Under the pieces are notes generated by a model. It saw nothing but the letters and a program-made list of their open reading frames with translations. It made no database searches and was not told where the DNA came from. Both the position numbers and the translations under genes were made by a program. 64,000 nucleotides of DNA, taken from contig CM074179.1 of assembly GCA_037179385.1 (NCBI GenBank), positions 68,591,806 through 68,655,805 on the forward strand, in the 5' to 3' direction. Shown here piece by piece: positions 46,835-58,778 of the stretch (the stretch's first letter is position 1; each line of letters opens with the position of its first letter). The DNA comes from Holothuria scabra (taxonomy: Eukaryota; Echinodermata; Holothuroidea; Aspidochirotida; Holothuriidae).

Positions 46835-48143
46835 TGGTGCAACACATCGATCCAGCACACTAAAAGTTTGTGATTATTCAAAACATGATAAGATGTAAAC
46901 CTTCGGGGCCTTTTCATAACCTATAATCAAATGAAATACTAATAAAATATCATAATTAATATTTGGCTACTGTTATCTGTCATTGTTATAAGATCATACA
47001 CTGAAAAGTAAAGCAGCAACACAGTGTATTTCCAAAATCACAGTCTTTAAAGATGATTTGAAAATAGATCAAAAACACGTAATGGAATTATCAGTCCAAC
47101 CATTTCCGTGGATAAAGGAGAATGTACAGTTTCCAGACCATCAGATACAATACCTTGACATGGTAAATTTAAACGTAATAAAACAGAATCACGTGAAAAG
47201 AATTTTCACAGAAATACTCTTTGGCTACTGATAAAATGTAAAGCTTTGAGATTCCAAATTTCACAGTTCAAAGACCCCATTCAATGTCCTTTACCACCAG
47301 TTTTTTTATTCCTCCAGACTGTCACTTTCTTTCACTGTTTGTGTCCCTCTATTGTTAGCAAATAACCTGTTGATAACAAAACAAAAGAAAAAGTGTAATT
47401 TTGTAAGTGATCCTACGCAAGAAGAAGACTGCCAAAATTCTGGAAACAAGACAATTGTAACTTCTTCACGTTCTGTAATGATATGAGTTGCATCTAACAA
47501 GTTTGAACTTAAACAGATCAATGCATGCCCCAACAAATGTACACCTTCACATGAAAACTACTTAATGTTTTGATGTGATTAATCCCCACAAACTTTCAAG
47601 AGATTAAAAGGAGTTGCCAAAACCTACAGGGAGGTACCACAACAGTCATGATGCAGGGATAAAATTATGACCTGGTGAATGCAGGTAAAAAGCCATGTGG
47701 AATATGATCAGAAAATAGCTGTCTTTTACACGAGTGGTTTATAAAACATTTTGTGTGGCGGAGGGGCAGCTATACCACTCCCTCCCCATAGCCACAGTGA
47801 TAATGACACACTTCTCAAACATGTTGAAAACGTTATACATAACTGTATAAGTTTTTTCTCCCACTATGGATTGAGACTATCCACACTAAAATTCAGTAGA
47901 CTCAAACCTGAATGTCTCAATCTATGTCTGATCATGGAGCTATTATATAATATCTCCATGGTCTAAGAAAGATCTGATGAATAGTGCTATAAGAAGACAA
48001 CAATGTTTTAGCATGTAATCCTTTGAACAAGGTGAAGCATAATTAAGTTTCAGTCTAGCCTCTAAACTAAAAGGAAAGAAGACTGCCATGAATATTTCAC
48101 ATGTATAACTTATCATAAGCTTTATAACACTCTTAAAACACTG

Positions 48144-48394
48144 CACTCTTAAAAAATTGGTTAAAAAAATTCACCAACACTGGTCACGTATGTCAAATAC
48201 GTGAAATTGGTTAAATTTTACCCAATAATTGTTGATTAATGGGTTATCCAAGAGGTTTTTTACCACTTTATTGGGTAAACAGCCTGTGGGGTAACCAAAT
48301 AAACAACACATATTGGGGAAAATTTAACCAATTTCAGGTATTTGACATACGTGACCAGTGTTGGTGAATTTTTTTAACCAACGTTTTAAGAGTG
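48144..48394. mobile_element. 251-bp foldback MITE with about 75-bp inverted repeats
   Basis: The left arm starts CACTCTTAAAAAATTGG and the right arm is its inverted copy ending AAGAGTG at 48394. They stay paired for about 75 bp with only a few mismatches. A TG dinucleotide flanks both ends. An outer pair, AACACTGCA (48137-48145) and TGCAGTGTT (48597-48605), suggests it is part of, or nested in, a 469-bp element in which GGTTAAA recurs. Confidence 0.8.
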
Positions 48395-51300
48395 TGGGGT
48401 TAAACTTAATAATGAATTACTCAACATAATCATGGTTAAATCTTAATGAAAATCCTGGTTAAACTTACACAAATTATGGTTTAAGTTACTGGGATTTGAG
48501 TTTGTTTAACTAAGAAACTAAACCCCGATTGTGTCGGAGTAAATAAAGCACTTCTCCTGGTTAAATTTATCCCAAGTGTTTTAAGGTTGTTTAGCTTGCA
48601 GTGTTAGTGGGTGAGTGTTAAGTCAATGACAATAAATACAATGTATCAGTCATTTTTTCACAAACGATAAAAGTAACTTTTACCTTAGTAAATAAGGCAC
48701 AAGTATTCTACATTCCTCAAAAACAGCTTGTTGAACTCGCATGCCTTCTGGAAAAGAATTACACACAAATTCATTAATGCATGTTAAAAGAAAAAAATTG
48801 TATTAATTCATAATATACTACTAAATGAGTTTCAAAGTAGCGAACTGCTGTTTAAACTCCTAGAAGCTCCACAGATGGCTATGATAACGACCAGTGTTTA
48901 CCTCGTTTACAACTTCTCTTTGAAAATTCATGCCATCTAGCAATGCCGTTGTTTTGCTGCTGATTTAGATTTTACTGCTCATACCACTGTTGACACATAG
49001 TATCCCATAGTATACATTAAGGATTGAGCTACTTCATTATTGATGAAATTCCAGTTAGATTAAAAAGGGTTTGATGTTTTGTCCTTTTGTTCTAAAAGAC
49101 TAAATGCACAATTCCTTTCGGATGGGATGCTGTCTATGGTTTGAATGTTTTGTCACTCTACATGTGTGAAAAAAAACTCATAGTTTCAACGTCTCATTCT
49201 GATAACTCGATATAAAGCATATACAGGAGGAGGCAGTTTTTCCTGTCCTGTATGAACACCAACAAATGTAGTATGACATTCAAGTATTCCTAGCAAAAAC
49301 TTCCAGTTTAACCTGTATTGTTACCATAGACCTCAACTTAGTTCTTTTATAAATATACTTCACAATTTTTCAAAAAGTATAACTTCCTAATGGGATATAT
49401 CCTCTGTCTGCTTCCATTAAACTTGATCAATTTCATCATTTATACAACCCTGTTATTTGCCTTGCTTGAAATTTGTGTGTGACGTACACAGTCACGACAT
49501 CACTTCACTTGGCTCTGCAGAAAATTATATTTTGTTCAAGATTTCAGAAAAAATAGCAATCCGCATGAGTATTATCTTTTCCCCAGTCACAAAAATGCAC
49601 CTTTTTGCAGATGATCCAAACCTCCATCTGAAACCTGTAACAAAGAATATCGCTTCAAAAGATGTACAAGTACCAGAATGACGAAGGGTTGAATGAAAAG
49701 TATGAAACAAAACATCCTGTTGTAAGGATTTTTCATGTTTTCAATTGCATTAACCTACCCTTGTTCTTGGCATTATTGTCTTGAAAGTTCCCATTATCAT
49801 CAGGGTACTACTGCAATATATTCAGGTTTTCAAAAGATGAGAAATTCTTCTGACACAGTGCCATCTTCCAAATGTAATGACCCCTCTATACAGGCCAAGT
49901 GTTCTGCTGACTTAAAAAAGAAAGAAAAAGTAGCATTATAATAAGTATTTGGTTAATAACTCTTAAAATGAAAGTATGAACTGGATCACAGATAAGGTAT
50001 TCCATCTTGCCTATGAATTGGTGGGATATCATTAAAAACATAAAACATTTAAAAAGACCATCACACCACATGCAAGGTGTGTAACTTAGTGTTAACGCCA
50101 GAGAGGGGTAAGGGGTTTGTTCTTTTCCTCCCCCTCCCAGAAGGTGGGTAACCCCTTTTTGTTTCCATAGAAATAAAAAAAAAATGTCAATATCTTGGTT
50201 TCTAATTGAAGGGGGATACTTTTGCAGCAATGCTTGAAGTTGCACATATGAACTGCCTTATAAACCCTTCAAATTACACCTTACAGGGGCCTGGAACCAA
50301 GTTTTTGTCCCCCTGAACTCACTGGTAAATTAAGCCTACGACATCATCAATTTGAAACTGGGATTTAGCAAAAAATAAATCCCCCCCCCCCCTCTCTTTT
50401 GCTTTGTGTAGAATCCCTGCTTCTGTAATTCTGTTAAACTTGCAGTCTTGAATAATTTTCCTCAAGGTGAAAAAACCTGTTCATATTTTTCTATTGCTAA
50501 AATTTCAAATTTTGAGTGAATTGATTAAACTACGTTGAATTAATATATCAGAAAACATTTTCAGAAATCCAATTTGTTTTTCATCTTCACACATCATTTT
50601 CAAAGCTTACATCCAATAAATTTAAATCCCAAGCTTTCAAAGAAATTATTCCGTACTCCTCTTAATTACTATTGCTTGCATGTGTCTGAGCCAGACTACA
50701 TTTATTCTGGTAGTATGGTTTTGTGGTGACTGAAAGTTTGAACAAGCCCTAATTAACTGTATGAATTAGTAATCAAATTTTGCACAACCACGTTTTGCTG
50801 AAAAGAATCAGTCAGGATTAGGTTAAGTATATCTATAGGTCTCAGTTAATTCTTTTCCTCCATTTTCATTTATTTCAATCAAGCAACCCCTCTGTTGTTG
50901 CAAAACTACACCAATAAAAACAATAAAAACTAAAAACAATACATAAATACGAGAGGGTATTAATAAACTTAGGAACATACCATACCTTTGTTTCAGATGC
51001 AGAAACAACTTTCCTTAGTTTTCTGTCCCAATTTTTTGTTTTGTTCTTTTGTAACTTCCATGACAGGCTGTGGTCAAGTAAGACATTAAAGCAACCTGTG
51101 ATGTAAATAAGTGATTTTAATTACGTATTCAAATCTTTCCAAAATATCTTAACAATTTGAAAAACATTCCCGCGCCTCCCCTAAACAACAAACACCAAGG
51201 TTTATTTAAAGATGGACTTAAGTGCAAAACAGCAACTGATGAAGACCTTACTTGGTTGTCACAAATTAAAAAAAAAATCTAGTGTCACATAAAACTTTAA

Positions 51301-51633
51301 ACCATGAACCAACCTTCAACTGGTCAACTTATTTACTGAACTCTACATTAACCTCCGTTACTTACTGTAAAATATTGTAACTTTATTCTCAAACTAATTT
51401 CATTTGATCTCTCCTAGCGATCAGCCACTGACACTAGTGACACAGGCAGTAGGTGTACAGGTTCTAATCCACCATTTTCATCTCAATTAGGGGGAACAGG
51501 CATGTGCCCTTTTGCTACCCCCCCCCCTCCCATATGCCTGTGGTCATGGGGAACTGCAATATAGGCCCAGCAAAGCTTTTAATAGCCTAGATTTCCTGAC
51601 TCTTAAAGGGCCAAACCACTCTACCCAAACTAC

Positions 51634-51659
51634 AATTTTGGTACGGGAGTACCAAAATT
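51634..51659. repeat. 11-bp perfect hairpin
   Basis: AATTTTGGTAC, a GGGA loop, and its exact complement. It lies in intron 1-2 sequence of the Harbinger element and has no known role. Confidence 0.8.
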
Positions 51660-52914
51660 CTCAACTGGCTCAGCTCTTTGATTGACAGTTAATTCAAACA
51701 ATGCAGAGTACCAAAGCTTAATTAACACAGCATGAACGGTATTGAGAGTGTTTTAATTATATAAATTGAGTTTTTCTGCTCACCTTGAAGCAATAAACTG
51801 AGATTGTATCTGGATGAGGATGAATTTCAGACAATTGTGGTGGGAGGGGCTTAACTTAAGAAGAAGTTTAGGAGAATTGATACTGTTTGGGGTGAGAAAA
51901 CTGGGCTTTTAAGGAAATATATTCACAACCTTCATGCTCAAATTTCGCATTACAATTCCTATAGTAACTACACAAATTACCAAATTAATTAAGAGTTCAA
52001 AATAGGCCTACTTAATTGTTTCTTAATCACTCCACCTGTAAGAGCAACAGCACCAAATAAAAAAATATACCTAAAGTCACGGATTAGTTTTGGCTACATC
52101 TCATTGGTCTAATGGACCGCACACGACAACTCTAAGCCAATCAAAAATCCGCTTAAAACACGATGACGTAACTGAACAGTGAATTAGATTCGTAAACTTT
52201 CATGACGCTACTATACATATAACCCTATTGCATGATCATGTAAATTACCCCCCTCCATTCATGTGCAATAATCGATAAGAAAAATAATTAACAAACTTGT
52301 TATGTTTAACTCGTTTAATGTTTTAAAATAGTTAAAACTATGGACAAGGTACGACAGCTTGGATGCTTACGCAAAGGTTTTGAGCAACAACCCTGCGTTT
52401 AGCGAGGCGATTCTACCAATTATGAGCAGTGCACACAAATAGCCTAAGTTAGACACGTTAGGCTCTTACTTCAAGGTAACATTAGGATTGCCTCTGGATC
52501 TACAGTAGGCCGCCGGCACTTTTCATTTGAAATAACATTTTGAAACGTAAATTAGTTTGAAGGATACGTAGTTAATACATTAAATTGACTTACCATGAAC
52601 TTCTGCAGCACAATGTATGCTAACGAAACTCCGGTACCTTTACAATTGCAGCGAAATGATAGATGTAGGATGCACGGTGAGTGAGAAAGCGGAGTAACGT
52701 TAGAGGTTTACTGAATGGCATATGCACGCTGGGAGCAAGAACACTTTCGGATATTGGAATCAAAATCTTACACTTTAAATCCCACAGAATGACGCCTTAT
52801 GTCGAAAATCATAAATAATTACCAGTTTTAATTATTACTTTGTACGACATACACATTTCATAACAGTTTTTGCCGCGAACTTTTCCAGTGAAAAGATCGA
52901 GCATTGCACGAGGT

Positions 52915-53016
52915 GCGTTTCAACAGACTTTCTTCTGTTCAACATGGGTTACGGGCAAAATCTGTAATATTTTACAGAAATTGTGCTGTTGAAGAACAGA
53001 ATTTTTTTACAGTGTA
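52915..53016. mobile_element. CACTGTAAAA-type fragment or small MITE
   Basis: The right end ...TTTTTTTACAGTG (53016) followed by TA mirrors the left end at 45261. AACAGA/TCTGTT and TCTGTAAAATATTACAGA motifs lie inside. The other border is uncertain. Confidence 0.4.
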
Positions 53017-53939
53017 GAATTTATTTCGCAGTGCTATATACGAGGCCTTAATAATACTACGCAAAGCTGTAGCCTACACAACATACATGTTATATCGCCT
53101 TAGGCTATACTGTCGCTACGATAGCAGCGGCCATTCGACCACTTGTTTTGCTTCCGAACCTTGATTATAGCTTGAAACATAAAAATAATGGGCTTTGGTA
53201 TGTTGATTTCACCAATCTTATACCGTAACAATTATCTCACAAACTTACGCTCCGTCAGGTATCTCTCCTGTCCCTTCTTTATAAGTACTTTCACGTTTTC
53301 TCCTGAAGGGAGAATTATGTTGTGGGTTGCCATTTTGCATGACGTAGGCATCCTTGCGTCATAGCTACACAAGTAACCGGCTCCCAAGGCCAGTTACTTT
53401 TCCTTAAATCGAGTTGTGACGTTTTGATGACGTTTCGTCCAGTCGATCGCTTATCAGCTTAACACGAGTTACTCAAGTCAACGAGTCGAACGCACCTATT
53501 GACACCTAATAGAGCGTATGCCTTGACGACACACTGACGTCATCCTTTAAGGCACAGCAAAAGAATCATATGGAACCGCTGCCGCACGCAAACGAATCCG
53601 CCCTGCACGTTTAGCAAGTGTAGATTTTTGTTACCCCCAAAAGAGGGTATACTTTTTGCTGCGTGGCATCATGTGCATACGGTATATTTGTGCTCACAAA
53701 GAAAACGCAGCAGATATGGGAACAGTATTGCATACAAATTATCAAAATATTTTGTTGCGTATAGATAACGTTACAAAAGACACCGACGCACCAAAGCTTA
53801 TCCCTCCTGCAATGAGACGAATGCGGTAATAAAAGGAACGTGGTATTTTTTTATAATATTTGTTAAACTTATAATCTCTGCCAAGGAAAAGAGTTTTCAC
53901 AATTCATGATACATTCGTTCCCGTTACTCCGTGTTTTTT

Positions 53940-55690
53940 TTTTAATGGTCTAGATTGTTTCTTATCTACCTTCTGTGCCGTAATTATTTAACCGAATGTG
54001 TTAAAAATCGTTTGTGGTTAGCTTTGAAGTTTTCGTTACAAAATGTTTCATAAAAAATTGGACAGTAATCAAACAGTCTTAAATGTTTCATCCACAGAAC
54101 ACGATTTGGTGAGCACAACGTGTGTCAATGATGGGCAGCATCAGCAGAAATATTTTTGTACAACATACGATAGCAGAATATGCGCAGGAATAGCCTTTAA
54201 CTAGAAAATCTCTCTGAGGGGATCCACTCGAGACGAACTGACCTAAACTGTGAGATAACAGATTTGAAAAAAAAAATCTGAAGCAAAAGAATCTTTATCA
54301 CATAAGAAGAACGAGGGGGTAAATTTAAACATTCGGAAGAACACTTACGCATGTATAGGAGACAATGATAGAAAATGTGAAAGCGAAAGCTCGCAGCCCC
54401 TCAGCTGAGTTGAATGAAAAGGAATCAGCTTACGAAGAACAGCGGTCGTTTACTATTGATACAATCGAACCCGTACTTGTAAAATTTGTAAGATCGAAAA
54501 ACACTTTGTCCCATTTATCCCAACTCTTTGTATGACGAAAATCGGCGTCAATTTTTACGGAAGAGTTGGAGCTTCGGCAAGTCTCTGTCAGAAGTAAAGT
54601 CGATGTATTATATACTAAACGTCCAAATGATGGACATTTCGGTGTGTTGAGGTGAAGCTCTCTGATAGGGCGCGTAATAATAAATCTCAAACAAGTTGTA
54701 TGTGGATAAAGTGTATTTGATGATAGATTAAACAGTAATAGCTTTTCTTATTCTTTGCTGTAACCCTTACGTTCCCTTTCAGAAGTACTGGAGGACTCCA
54801 GTTTCCACATTTCTCTTGTGGTCATGTTGTATGTAAAGCAGTACACTGATGGTGTAGGTCACAGGACATTGGCTGTCGGAAACACAAACACAATGTTCAA
54901 GTTCGTCCTCATTGGACAGCATAATATTTCGATTAAGTAGATCCATCACATCAATTGCCTTACAGTGTGTCGATGAAGGTTCATGGATAAGCAACATAGC
55001 TGTTTTTAATCCAGAAAATACCCCAGGTGATGTATTACTAATCTGTGTTAGCGATAGCAGTCTTCTCGGAGAGTGTCACATTAGTGGTGGGGTTAGGAAG
55101 ACTGAGTATCCTCACTTGGACTAGTTGCATAAAAGAATGGACATTTTGCTATAAATGATTTTGATCGATTTGGCATAATTCTAGTCACGGACGACGGTTC
55201 ACTTAAACAGAAGGGGTCTTTAAAACCGCCATCATCCGGACTGAGCCTGAAGTCGACCTGTTTGTTGTGGGCTGGCTGTATTTGGATGATTTTGGTTTGT
55301 GCTAAGAGAGCATCAAATAACGTCACTGATGTTCCTGTGACTATTACCAGACGGAAATATAAAGACTTTCTTATTTTTCTCGATAACTCTTTTAAGGTAT
55401 TTCGTTATTGATTATAAATAGAGGGCTATCCTTGATGTTGGGTACCCAAAATAAACAGGCCTTATTTGGATTTTACATCCTATCCATAATGCTTCAAGGC
55501 CCAGGAAATAAATCTTTTAACATTCTAACTCATAACTTACAACAAAAGCATATATACACCAATTTAGCTTCCAATTAGCTACACCTTTAGCCACGACAGC
55601 ATCAAATGCTACTTTACTTGTTGGATGCGCAGCCGATGTCTAAAAAACCCCAACTCCGTTCGGGCAAGATCTGAAATAGACCTTAATCCC
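53940..55690. repeat. segmental duplication B (TRIM-like locus copy)
   Basis: Aligns with 29475-31135 over its length with scattered indels. It starts about 440 bp to the right of the Harbinger end, so the transposon separates it from copy C at 40.1 kb. Confidence 0.8.
54093..55400 (+). pseudogene. TRIM-like gene remnant, copy B
   Basis: The B-box-like region reads ..HQQKYFCTTYDSRIC.. with the second Cys of the C-x2-C pair changed to Tyr, followed by stops. From 54912, ITSIALQCVDEGSWISNIAVFNPENTPGDVLLICVSDSSLLGECHISGG is open for 70 residues and corresponds to ..EGSWISKIAV.NPENTP in copy A. A further open stretch near 55195-55400 (DDGSLKQ, VTDVPVTITRRKYKDFLIFLDN) carries the C-terminal part, where copy A is also recognisable but broken. 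The product was probably a B-box protein with a unique C-terminal domain. Many frame changes make it a pseudogene. Confidence 0.55.
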
Positions 55691-55699
55691 CGCCCACAC

Positions 55700-56940
55700 T
55701 ATTCTACGCGACTTATTGCAACAAGACCCTCTCGTCGTCGTGAGCGACTGACGACTTACTAGTTTAAAGATCGTAGTTTCCACATTATGCATCAAGTCGC
55801 GGGTCCATACAGCGATTCTAACGTTTAACATACTCGAGTCTGTATTTTTTTTAACGCTGAAGAGACAAGAATGTGGTCAGTCAATTTGTCAATTTTGATT
55901 AATTGAAATTCGCATGCTTCATTCCAGAAGTCCGTCATTGTTGTCAGTGGCACGTTTCATACTCATGCGCACGAATATGTTGAATAGGTGGGTGCTATAA
56001 AGTGGTGTGTGAGTGCACTTTACAACATCAATAGCTGAAGGCCGGTTGAAGGTCACATATGCATAGTTTAGACAGCAAATTCAAAATGTATCCTATTGCG
56101 CATGATAAACAGTCTTATAGATGAAGCCTTACTTCTGTAGGTCTAAGCTAAGAATTAAGCACCCCAATCGTATCTGGATGGCCCGGTTTCGAATCCCGGA
56201 CGATGACATACCCAATGACTTTAGGGAACTCACAACTGGAAAAATGATGAAGCCACATTTAGCTGCAGGATGATGAGGTATAGCGTAAAATTAGATCCAC
56301 CTTGGGGAATACAAAGTATTTTAGCCATGTTCAGTGTCAGTTACCTGTGTGCATTATTCCCAGGGTTTCACTTAAAAGAGATGACTAAAAAGGATACTTA
56401 AAATAAACATTTTCGGCCCATACACATAAAGTAAGTGTCCCTAACCTACGTAGTTTTATTCTTTTTAATGCCTTTTAGAGATCGATATTTTCCTTATACT
56501 TATAAGCAAACGCATAAGGTACCACACGCCGGCCAGAAACCTTCACCTGTTATCAATTTATTGTAATGTAGTGTTTGATCATAAGACAAATATTAAGCCA
56601 TTGGTCGACGTATTCTGTATTAACTGTTTGCAGTACCAATTGTTCTCATTTGGCTATGGGTAAAACATCATCCCAGCTTTATGTCAGCCATCTTTTAAGG
56701 CGGTTCCAGCAATGACGTAAGCAGGATATTTCTAAAGGGGGTATACCGTGTGTTGAGTGATCGCTGGCCTGAAAGAGCCTTTTAGAAGAGAGGTAACCCC
56801 ATTCCCTAAAAAAATGTTTGCCTTTTCAATGGTCTAAATACAAAATCTGAAAAAAGGTGCAAGTTTTTTTTTCTTTGACAGGAGCAGTTCTGGAAGTTGA
56901 ATTGTGAAGGTTCATGGGGATAAAAGAAAACGTTTGTCCC
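55700..56940. other. gene-free stretch
   Basis: No supported gene or repeat. Confidence 0.4.
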
Positions 56941-57240
56941 TGAATTCATATTGGCATCATAATTTTCACAAACAACTCGCAATGAGGGTGTTGAAAAACC
57001 GAAGTTGGCATGATCTGGTGGTTGGAACCTATGCCCAGATTCAAACAACAGTACTGAAAATACGACGATGTTTTATTCTTGTTTTTTTATTTTTATATGC
57101 TGGTATTATTTGTAACTCTGGTATAGGCCTAACTTAACCAAATTATTGTTTTCCAATACTTTCCCAGTTTTGCAATGGGCCTTAACAATTACTTTCTTTA
57201 GTTAAAGGAGGCAAACTGATATGTATCATTCCGAAGTAGT
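56941..57240. repeat. 300-bp direct repeat, copy 1
   Basis: Closely matches 58478-58778 in the same orientation, including GGTTGGAACCTATGC(C/T)CAGATT and ATGCTGGTATTATTTGTAAC. Copy 2 runs into the 3' end of the minus-strand SLC35G-like gene, so copy 1 is probably a duplicated 3' flank left without its gene. Confidence 0.85.
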
Positions 57241-58477
57241 TCATGCATTAAATATTTAGACCTTGACATACAGGAAACCAAACTTGCCTTAAAGCATGGC
57301 GGCCGTTTAACCGGCTGTGACGTAAATGAAATGAAAGGATTGCTTTACTTGTCCTTTTCAGAGGACTAAATTTGACACTGTTATTTATGAAAATGGAAGT
57401 AAAAAAAGACGTCATATAACCTGGTCGGGAGTTATCTTCATTAAGTATTCATTAGAAGAATCCCGTAATTACCCTAGGCTTATGCATTAACGACTTACTG
57501 ACGTCATCCTTGGAGGCAAAACAATGGAACACGTGACTGCAATCATAAGAATTTGCCCTACACGTATTCGACTGGGTGACAAATCAGCTGTCTGACTTTG
57601 TCGGTGTTGGTTCATTAGTTTGCCCCTAAAGGAGGGCGTTTCTTTTTCGATGTGATATCCTATGTATAGGGTCCATTTCAGCTACCAAAAAAAAACAAAC
57701 GAAAAACCCTACTTAAGATGCGTACTAGCGCCATCTTTAAAAATGTAAGTAGCAACTTCACTGAATGGCACTGATTTAGGAGTACTCTTGCTCCGAATGT
57801 TCAAAAAAGCAACCGTAAAATATACCCCAGTGCTTCAGCTTATATACTAAAATTAGGTTATGAAATGAGAGTGATAAGTAAAGAAATTCCCAAACGAAGC
57901 GGGAAAATCCTAAGTTTTTGGTATTACAGTCTTAATGCTTTCGAGTCTGTACATGCTGTAGGTGTGCGTTTTGTAAAATCACAGGCTCATAGGTCGACAA
58001 TTAAATGGTACACTACACATACTATAAAAAATAAGAACAACCCTGTGAAAACCATAAAATGGGTTTTTAACGTGAAGTAGTGTAATTTATTATGCCTCAT
58101 AATGCAAAGGTAGTGTTTGTCGACCTGTAATTCACGTCCTCGATATGAATAATTGCACGACGTTGTGGCCTGTGTGTCACTTTTTCCGTCCACGTTTCTT
58201 CCATGAAGCCCCTATACATCCAAAACACAAAATATCCTTCTCCACGAACGATTAAAAAGGAAACTTATGAGAAGCTTTCTCCACAGTCGGTGCATTCTAA
58301 TTTATCTTATAAATGCAAATTTAATCTTAGCATAGGGTATTGAAAATTATCCGACTGAATGTCTTATATAGCTAAAAAGACACCTACACTAGAAAATAAA
58401 CCCCCTCCCGTCTGAATTGATCATTTTTTATGTTTTTTTAAAGGATTGTATTTGATTTCAAAACAAAAACATACAGA
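57241..58477. other. gene-free stretch between the direct repeats
   Basis: No recognisable gene. A 71-codon frame at 57865-58080 has no known motif. Confidence 0.4.
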
Positions 58478-58778
58478 CTGAATTCATATTGGCATCATAA
58501 TTTTCTCAAACAACTCACAAAGGGGGCGCTAAAAAACCGAATTTTGCATGGTCTGATGGTTGGAACCTATGCTCAGATTCAAACAACAGTACTGAAAATA
58601 CGACGATGCTCTATTCTTCGTTTTTCATTTTTATATGCTGGTATTATTTGTAACTCTGGTATAAGCCTAAATTAACCAAATTATTGTTTTCCAGTACTTT
58701 CCAAATTTTTCAATGCGGCTTAACAATTACTCTCTTCAGTTGAAGGAGGCAAATTGTTGTATCATTCCGAGGTAGTGG
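58478..58778. repeat. 300-bp direct repeat, copy 2
   Basis: Second copy of 56941-57240. It overlaps the last few codons and the 3' flank of the minus-strand SLC35G-like gene. Confidence 0.85.

Larger units (their letters stand above)
44140..53333 (-). pseudogene. five-exon second gene of the Harbinger element, degraded
   Basis: Exon 1 is 53333-53249 (starts MATHNIILPSGENV, ends at GTAAGT). Exon 2 is 51095-50986 (acceptor CACAG, donor GTATGG). Exon 3 is 48747-48684 (TTCTTTTCCAG acceptor, donor GTAAAAG). Exon 4 is 44906-44605 (acceptor ACATTAG, donor GTAAAA). Exon 5 is 44405-44140 (acceptor TTTCCAG). All four junctions keep one reading frame. Lesions are a TAA at the end of exon 3, a TAA in exon 4 (44802 region) and a 1-base loss in an A-run in exon 5 after PPEPPQKK. 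The product is basic at the start (WDRKLRKVV), acidic and Pro-rich in the middle, and ends in a likely coiled coil (NEIKEMFVTSHQQLQQ...ENKELLAKL). Its position suggests the accessory protein of the transposon. I see no clear Myb/SANT motif, so the function is unassigned. Confidence 0.6.
41773..53497. mobile_element. 11.7-kb PIF/Harbinger transposon
   Basis: The left end AGGTGCGTTCGACTGGTCTAC (41773) and the complement of AGGTGCGTTCGACTCGTTGAC at 53497 match at 18 of 21 positions, with partial symmetry continuing to about 38 bp (..GAGT..). Between them lie a plus-strand HARBI1-like transposase gene starting 230 bp from the left end and a minus-strand multi-exon gene starting 164 bp from the right end. 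PIF/Harbinger elements typically encode a transposase and a second DNA-binding protein. The 3-bp flanks (ATG and ATT) are not an intact duplication. Introns hold younger insertions and tandem duplications, which may explain the unusual length. Confidence 0.8.

Noticed and set aside
45261..53016. A single 7.8-kb CACTA-type element between the two CACTGTAAAA ends
   Set aside because: It would contain exons 2 and 3 but not exon 1 of the phase-consistent minus-strand gene. The left end also has its own partner near 45665. Two separate small insertions fit better.
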